Shown in pieces: positions 15,370 through 19,934 of a stretch of 19,934 nt of DNA (positions within the stretch are counted from its first letter, which is position 1; each line of letters starts with the position of its first letter). Position numbers and translations under genes: made by a program. Under the pieces are notes generated by a model, which was not told the DNA's origin, searched no databases, and saw only the letters and a program-made list of their open reading frames with translations. Source of the stretch: VMCP01 sp964492925 (GTDB lineage Bacteria > Bacteroidota > Bacteroidia > NS11-12g > UBA955); the NCBI GenBank assembly GCA_964492925.1, contig CAZBMF010000042.1, positions 1 to 19,934 on the forward strand, written 5' to 3'.

Positions 15370-16017
15370 GTGAACTTTTTTTCTCATTATTATTTCGACA
15401 AGCAAGAAAACAATCCTATCCATAACTTTGGACTTTTAACTCCGGATTTGCTGAGAAATTTCACACCGAACCAATATAACAAGAAGAAATTAAACGAATT
15501 AAATTCAGATTCAGATTGGCACATAGGAATTCAAAAACATTTCTCTCGCGATAATAATTTTCACAAATCTGCGTTTTTTAATTCGGTTTACAATGACTGT
15601 CATGCCGAATCCAAGAGAGTATTTCAGAACCTTGAGATTCCAAGATTCTGGTTTGGGTTACATGTTTGGATTGAAATGCTTTTAGACAAAGTTTTAATTC
15701 AGAAAAATCCCTCAGAATTGATACAATTTTATTCCGAATTAGAACTTGTTGACAAACAATTAGATTCATTACTTATACAAATTGACCATTTAAACTTTAC
15801 AGAATTCCGAATGCGTTTTGCACGTTTTATGGAAAGTCAATATTTGTTTCATTATCAGGAACATTCAGGAATTATATACGGTTTAAATAGGGTTTTTATT
15901 CAAGTAAAGGCTTTAAACCAAGAATGGAGCAATTTCCAAAAAGATGCTTTAATTGAACTGAGTATGAAAATTGAAACTAGAGTGCAAAACCACTTGAAGT
16001 TAATTACTACCGAATAA
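15370..16017 (+). CDS. Acyl carrier protein phosphodiesterase-like protein (AcpH/DUF479 family)
   Basis: This 215-aa cytoplasmic helical protein resembles AcpH, which removes the 4'-phosphopantetheine arm from acyl carrier protein. MNFFSHYYFDKQ at the N terminus parallels the MNFLAHL start of the family. FGLLTPDLLRNF keeps the Asp of the GNLLADF motif. GIQKHFSRDNNFHKSAFF keeps the His, Asp and FH spacing. FGLHVWIEMLLDKVLI matches the later helix with its Asp. The protein is about 20 residues longer than the E. coli enzyme and diverges after residue 130, so its activity may differ. The start is GTG at 15370. An open frame continues upstream to 15220 but only as antisense to msrB. The 3' end overlaps the DUF6427-like gene by 11 bases, tail to tail. 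Confidence 0.72.
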   Translation: MNFFSHYYFDKQENNPIHNFGLLTPDLLRNFTPNQYNKKKLNELNSDSDWHIGIQKHFSRDNNFHKSAFFNSVYNDCHAESKRVFQNLEIPRFWFGLHVWIEMLLDKVLIQKNPSELIQFYSELELVDKQLDSLLIQIDHLNFTEFRMRFARFMESQYLFHYQEHSGIIYGLNRVFIQVKALNQEWSNFQKDALIELSMKIETRVQNHLKLITTE

Positions 16018-16987
16018 GGGTATAAATCAAGAACATCAAGGTCACTATATTTAAAAATTCTTTCCATTTTTTCCAATTTTTACCCTCGTAAAAACTAGAG
16101 ATAAATACGGCTGAAGGCACTGATGCAATGATAAAATAATTGCTATAGTCCTTAAATCTCATTAAAAAAATAGCCGTAACATAAATACCAAAAACCAACA
16201 TGGCCAATTTACTTCTTCTGGTTTCAACATTTGATCTAAAATACGAACCTACAACCTGAAGAACTCCAACAAATACAAATACCAACAAAATAAGAATCAA
16301 CAATATCTCAGGTCCATCTTTGAGCCAATGAAATTCAATGGATTTGTTTTTTAAGATCCAAAATTGCCAAGTATTATTAAAATTAAATTCAAAAGAGAAT
16401 AAGAATCCAACAGAAGACACAATGTAATAGGGCATCAACAATCCAAATAAAATTGCAAAAATGTCAACTGGCAAAATTGGTTTGAATAGGATTACAATTA
16501 CAATCAAAAAAACGATAATCCAAAAATGTTCAGGAATTGATAATGCAGCCAGTCCATAAAACAAAGCACTTAAAAACAACCATCGCCTATCGTAGTTATT
16601 TTTAATAAATAGATAGAGATAATTCATTCCAATGAGCACAAACATATTGCCTATTTGAATGTTCGATAAATAAAAATTTTCAATGAAACACGAATTTAGA
16701 ATGGCAAAAAAATACAATACAATATATCCAGGTTTTTCAACAACATTGTATTCCCAACACAATTTATTGATTAACAATCCTTCTATGAAAATTACAATAC
16801 TTGATAAAATAAATGAAAACAGGGAATTATGATTGATTTGGTTTAATATTTTTGAAAAAATTCCATTGTTTACAATATTGAAGGTATCATTTTGATGCAA
16901 TGTAAAAATGGGTATTCTTATAGCAATGAATATAATAATCACCAATGCAAGAGAACCAATTTTATTATCAAATAGCCTATTAATCAT
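16007..16987 (-). CDS. Polytopic membrane protein, DUF6427-like
   Basis: This 326-aa protein is strongly hydrophobic, with about nine or ten predicted helices and short Lys/Arg/Asn loops. The MINRLFDNKIGSLALVIII start, a central NNYDRRWLFLSALFYGLAALSI segment and the IIVFLIVIVILFKPI-LPVDIFAILFGLLMPYYI stretch resemble the DUF6427 family found across Bacteroidota, whose function is unknown. No catalytic residues stand out. The ATG at 16987 overlaps the stop of the upstream secreted-protein gene by 8 bases, so the two form an operon. The base composition is very T-rich on the coding strand, which the hydrophobic content explains. Confidence 0.7.
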   Translation of the reverse strand: MINRLFDNKIGSLALVIIIFIAIRIPIFTLHQNDTFNIVNNGIFSKILNQINHNSLFSFILSSIVIFIEGLLINKLCWEYNVVEKPGYIVLYFFAILNSCFIENFYLSNIQIGNMFVLIGMNYLYLFIKNNYDRRWLFLSALFYGLAALSIPEHFWIIVFLIVIVILFKPILPVDIFAILFGLLMPYYIVSSVGFLFSFEFNFNNTWQFWILKNKSIEFHWLKDGPEILLILILLVFVFVGVLQVVGSYFRSNVETRRSKLAMLVFGIYVTAIFLMRFKDYSNYFIIASVPSAVFISSFYEGKNWKKWKEFLNIVTLMFLIYTLIR

Positions 16988-18446
16988 GCCCGTTTATTTG
17001 CATCCAATACCATTGTTTATCGCGATACAAAGGTACCGTAAATGTACAATATTCCATCTCTTTGCCATCTATTGGCACAATCATATTGTAAAAATTATCA
17101 CTATTCAATAAAACTTTTTGATTTGCGGCATAATTAGATTGTATAACCATATCAACAACTTCATTATTACGAGCTATATCTGAATTATAGAGGATGTGAA
17201 TACCATCTTGACACACAAACGTTGCAATACCCATTAAATATAGGTTATATATGGTTCCTGTTTGATCTTTTCTTATCATCACACAGCTGTCAATCAATCC
17301 TTGTGAATCAATAAATAAAACTCCAACATCTCCACAATGGTATAATATTCTGGTAGAAGTTTGAGGAATACCATTGATATAATAGGTTTCAAGTTGTTTT
17401 GATTCTGAATATTGCTCAATAACATATACAAATTTTCCTGTAGACGTATTGATAACCCTCCTCATGAAGAAATTCCTTGGGAGATCTTTGCTTTTTTTAT
17501 TGCTTTTTATACCCAAAATCTGCTTCACCAATTTTTCACTGAAGTCTGTCTCAATAAGTGTTTCATTAGAAAATTGCTTACTAATTATCTGAACTATAAA
17601 GCATCCCTCAATTTCTACACCCTTAGAATCACCGTACAATCCACTAACAACCATATTTTGAGTATATGGATCTACCAATATCTCAGAATTCGCATAATTA
17701 TTTCTGAGCACCATTTTTTTTGTTTCAGAGATCTTTTCACTGAATTTTACCAAATATAAATCATTGAGCTTCAATCCTCGATTTGCAAAATCCTTCGGAA
17801 TATTGAAAATCAATGTCCCTAAAAACTGACCACTATCATTCAATGCCGTTTCCTCAAATTGAAGAAGTTCTTTCCGACTACTGATATATGATTTTTGCTT
17901 CAACAATTCAGTGCCATTCAAATTATACAACGAAAAACCAATTTCAGTGGTTTCATGGTTAATTTCCTTAAGATAAACCAACGACCAATTTTTTTTATTT
18001 AGACTGCAATCGGCATAGAGTTGATCTACCCTGATATTTTCCAATTCAAATTCACCTACAAAACGTGTTTCAACGCTTCCTTCTAAATTTAAATTTATCT
18101 TGTTCAAGTATAGTTTGGTCTTTTCATATCGTTTTCGAAATACTGAAATCCAAAAAATTCCGGAATCTGTTGAAAACACTTTTAAAACATAAATCTTCTT
18201 ACCAACATCAAAAAATCGGCCCTTTACATACCCCAATTCCTCATCAAATTGTTCAATACTAAACCCATCTGTCAAATTCTCTTGGGCATAATTTAAGAAA
18301 TATGTTCCATTTTCATTTTTCCCTATCGGCCTATGAAACAAGCTCTTTTTTTGACTTAATTGGGGGATATTAGATAAAATATAATGCTGCGCATTTACCA
18401 CAATCGCCGTTGCAAACAAGGCCATGATCATAAAAATTTTGCGCAT
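16980..18446 (-). CDS. Secreted protein of unknown function
   Basis: This 488-aa protein has a Sec signal peptide (MRKIFMIMALFATAIVVNAQ, cleavage after about residue 19) and no lipobox Cys or membrane helix. The mature region is beta-rich. It reads as a series of short strands separated by polar turns (for example YFLNYAQENLTDGF, GIFWISVFRKRYEKTKLYL, FVYVIEQYSESKQLETYYI and IYNLYLMGIATFVCQDGIHILY), which would suit a beta-propeller-like or sensor-type fold, though I recognise no family. There is no type IX secretion C-terminal domain. The next gene, the DUF6427-like membrane protein, overlaps by 8 bases. The ATG at 18446 follows an AGGA element by two bases and a minus-7 box by 7. Confidence 0.7.
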   Translation of the reverse strand: MRKIFMIMALFATAIVVNAQHYILSNIPQLSQKKSLFHRPIGKNENGTYFLNYAQENLTDGFSIEQFDEELGYVKGRFFDVGKKIYVLKVFSTDSGIFWISVFRKRYEKTKLYLNKINLNLEGSVETRFVGEFELENIRVDQLYADCSLNKKNWSLVYLKEINHETTEIGFSLYNLNGTELLKQKSYISSRKELLQFEETALNDSGQFLGTLIFNIPKDFANRGLKLNDLYLVKFSEKISETKKMVLRNNYANSEILVDPYTQNMVVSGLYGDSKGVEIEGCFIVQIISKQFSNETLIETDFSEKLVKQILGIKSNKKSKDLPRNFFMRRVINTSTGKFVYVIEQYSESKQLETYYINGIPQTSTRILYHCGDVGVLFIDSQGLIDSCVMIRKDQTGTIYNLYLMGIATFVCQDGIHILYNSDIARNNEVVDMVIQSNYAANQKVLLNSDNFYNMIVPIDGKEMEYCTFTVPLYRDKQWYWMQINGHD

Positions 18447-18453
18447 ACTTCCT

Positions 18454-18461
18454 CAAAAATC
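18454..18461 (-). promoter_or_regulatory. Promoter of the secreted-protein operon
   Basis: The minus strand reads GATTTTTG, a 7-of-8 match to TAnnTTTG, ending 7 bases before the ATG at 18446. A TTTG (18482-18485 on the minus strand) lies 20 bases upstream, which is a good minus-33 spacing for Bacteroidota promoters. Confidence 0.5.
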
Positions 18462-18493
18462 GATTTGAAATACCACAATCCCAAATACAATCG

Positions 18494-18501
18494 TAATTTT
18501 G
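18494..18501 (+). promoter_or_regulatory. Minus-7 box of hflX
   Basis: TAATTTTG matches TAnnTTTG exactly, 19 bases before the TTG start of hflX. A candidate minus-33 TTTG at 18464-18467 is 26 bases away, longer than the usual spacing, so the upstream half is uncertain. Confidence 0.42.
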
Positions 18502-18520
18502 TAGCCTAAACTTTAATATT

Positions 18521-19687
18521 TTGATCAATAACGATAAACCTGAGGAAATTGCAATTGTGGTTGGTGTGCAATCACAAAAACAAGAATTGTCTGTAGATGA
18601 ATATCTAGATGAACTTGAGCAATTGGTTTTTACTTCGGGTGCGAAAAGTATTAAACGATTTACCCAAAAACTTGAACACCCTCACGCCAAAACCTACGTA
18701 GGAAAAGGAAAATTGCAAGAAATTGCCGAATACTGCAAATTCAACAATGTTGATATTGCCATTTTCGATGATGATCTGAGTCCCGCTCAAGTGAGAAACC
18801 TCGAACAAGGATTAGAAAATGTAAAAGTTCTCACAAGAACCCATTTAATTCTTGATATTTTTGCAAAAAATGCCCAAACTGCCCAAGCAAAAACACAAGT
18901 TGAACTGGCTCAGAGTATGTTCATGCTCCCAAGACTTACGGGTATGTGGACGCATTTAAGCAAGCAAAAAGGGGGTATCGGAATGAAAGGTCCAGGGGAA
19001 ACTGAAATCGAAACCGATAGACGTGCACTAAGAAATAGAATTTCCCTCCTAAAAGAACGGTTGTTGCATATTGAGAAAATTGGAGTTACCCAACGATCAT
19101 CTCGAGAAGGTGCAATGAGAGCAGCCCTTGTTGGATATACCAACGTTGGCAAAAGCACGATCATGAATTTATTGAGTCGTTCTGATGTTTTGGTTGAAAA
19201 TAAATTATTTGCAACCTTAGATTCAACCGTTAGAAAAGTTGTGTTGCCTCACCCATCCGATGAAGGTCAAAATGTACCGATTCTATTAAGTGATACAGTA
19301 GGTTTTATTAGAAAACTTCCTACGTTACTGGTAGAAAGCTTTAAAAGTACGCTAGCAGAAGCCTTAGAAGCTGATTTGCTCATTCATGTGGTGGATATAA
19401 GCAACCCCAATTACGAGAAACAAATGCAATCTGTAAAAGAAACCTTACATAGCATTGGGGCCTCTAACAAGCCAGAATTAATTGTATTCAACAAAGTAGA
19501 TGCATTTAAAGGTCGCGAAGATGATTTTTTTGTAGGTACTACCGGATTAACGATCGAACAATTTGAAAAAAGTTGGATGGCCAAAGAAAATGCGCCCGCT
19601 GTTTTTATTTCCGCAACCAACAAAACTAATGTGGAGAAATTAAGATCAGCTGTAATCACAGAACTCCTCAAAACAAAACTTCAATAA
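18521..19687 (+). CDS. hflX: GTPase HflX
   Basis: This 388-aa ribosome-associated GTPase splits or rescues stalled 70S ribosomes under stress. The N-terminal nucleotide-binding-like domain has HAKTYVGKGKLQEIAEY and DDDLSPAQVRNLE. The family signature MWTHLSKQKGGIGMKGPGE follows near residue 145, then a coiled-coil helix up to about 190. The GTPase domain shows G1 GYTNVGKST (about 205), G3 DTVGF (about 259), G4 NKVD (about 325) and SATN as G5 (about 365). Length is typical. There is no in-frame ATG before the conserved region, so the start is most likely TTG at 18521, or possibly ATT at 18518. A strong terminator follows. Its promoter is divergent from the secreted-protein operon. Confidence 0.96.
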   Translation: MINNDKPEEIAIVVGVQSQKQELSVDEYLDELEQLVFTSGAKSIKRFTQKLEHPHAKTYVGKGKLQEIAEYCKFNNVDIAIFDDDLSPAQVRNLEQGLENVKVLTRTHLILDIFAKNAQTAQAKTQVELAQSMFMLPRLTGMWTHLSKQKGGIGMKGPGETEIETDRRALRNRISLLKERLLHIEKIGVTQRSSREGAMRAALVGYTNVGKSTIMNLLSRSDVLVENKLFATLDSTVRKVVLPHPSDEGQNVPILLSDTVGFIRKLPTLLVESFKSTLAEALEADLLIHVVDISNPNYEKQMQSVKETLHSIGASNKPELIVFNKVDAFKGREDDFFVGTTGLTIEQFEKSWMAKENAPAVFISATNKTNVEKLRSAVITELLKTKLQ

Positions 19688-19701
19688 CAACTTTTCATAC
19701 A

Positions 19702-19730
19702 ATAAAAAAAGCGGCTAAGCCGCTTTTTTT
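19702..19730. terminator. Bidirectional hairpin terminator between hflX and the DUF2795 gene
   Basis: The stem GCGGC (19711-19715) pairs with GCCGC (19719-19723) around a TAA loop. A-T pairing from the flanking A run (19704-19710) and T run (19724-19730) extends it. It serves hflX on the plus strand and the convergent DUF2795 gene on the minus strand, whose stop codon overlaps the end of the T run. Confidence 0.9.
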
Positions 19731-19934
19731 ATAATTCATCTTCATTGAAGAAATAATCATCATCCGTAGGATAATCACTCCATATTTCCTCAATACTTTC
19801 ATAAGGTTCGCCATCATCTTCCAACTCCTGAAGGTTTTCAATTACCTCTAATGGAGCTCCTGAACGAATGGCATAATCGATGAGTTCATCTTTGGTAGCT
19901 GGCCATGGAGCATCGTCCAAATAACTAACCAATT
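19729..19934 (-). CDS. DUF2795-family small acidic protein, 5' end outside the window
   Basis: The 68 codons in view form a small acidic protein of the DUF2795 family common in Bacteroidota. It contains YLDDAPWPATKDELIDYAIRSGAP, ENLQELEDDGEPYESIEEIW and an acidic tail (YPTDDDYFFNEDEL). Full-length members are about 70-75 aa, so only a few N-terminal residues should be missing beyond 19934. Function is unknown. The first in-frame TTG in view, at 19932, is unlikely to be the real start. Confidence 0.85.
   Translation of the reverse strand, partial: LVSYLDDAPWPATKDELIDYAIRSGAPLEVIENLQELEDDGEPYESIEEIWSDYPTDDDYFFNEDEL

Noticed and set aside
17412..17759. A 115-aa plus-strand open frame within the secreted-protein gene
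   Set aside because: It is a shadow of the minus-strand gene in AT-rich DNA. No signal, motif or start context supports it.
1..19934. Mobile element, CRISPR array, toxin-antitoxin or anti-phage system
   Set aside because: I found no transposase, integrase, repeat-spacer pattern or defence-domain protein. All genes fit core metabolism, replication, ribosome rescue or the envelope.

Overview
The window is a stretch of AT-rich chromosome from a member of the Bacteroidota. The evidence is the protein families present: a Porin_10-type putative porin, a DUF6427-like membrane protein, a DUF2795 protein, a PorP-like or DUF5723-like barrel, and outer-membrane lipoproteins with Bacteroidota-style lipoboxes. 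The promoter grammar also fits, with TAnnTTTG minus-7 boxes close to start codons and few Shine-Dalgarno sequences. It is mostly housekeeping and cell-envelope DNA. I see no prophage, insertion sequence, CRISPR array, tRNA or rRNA, and no stretch over about 100 bases without a gene or readable signal.

Layout. Positions 1-2806 (+) hold methylmalonyl-CoA epimerase, a TPR protein, and a phosphosulfolactate-synthase-like (ComA) gene that overlaps the TPR gene. A bidirectional hairpin separates these from a lipoprotein thioredoxin (-). Divergent from the thioredoxin is a two-gene (+) unit: a DPM1/GtrB-like glycosyltransferase overlapping a GT-C-type membrane glycosyltransferase. Positions 5850-9288 (-) carry a 679-aa lipoprotein overlapping a 471-aa predicted outer-membrane barrel, followed by a small membrane protein (-). 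A putative porin (+) then runs tail to tail into DNA polymerase I (-), which sits behind a lipoprotein methionine sulfoxide reductase B (-). Divergent from msrB is an AcpH-like gene (+), with a perfect 13-bp inverted repeat around the shared promoter region. An operon of a secreted orphan protein and a DUF6427-like membrane protein (-) follows. Last are the ribosome-associated GTPase HflX (+), a second bidirectional terminator, and a 5'-truncated DUF2795 gene (-).

How the genes relate. Most are small independent units. The functional links I can support are the GT2/GT-C pair (lipid-linked sugar donor plus transferase), the lipoprotein/barrel pair (a likely outer-membrane complex), and the TPR/ComA translational coupling. 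A looser link is that the thioredoxin and MsrB are both predicted envelope lipoproteins and could take part in extracytoplasmic redox repair. The most unusual items are the orphan ComA, the symmetric msrB/acpH-like promoter, the apparent leaderless starts, and three tail-to-tail gene pairs whose coding regions overlap.
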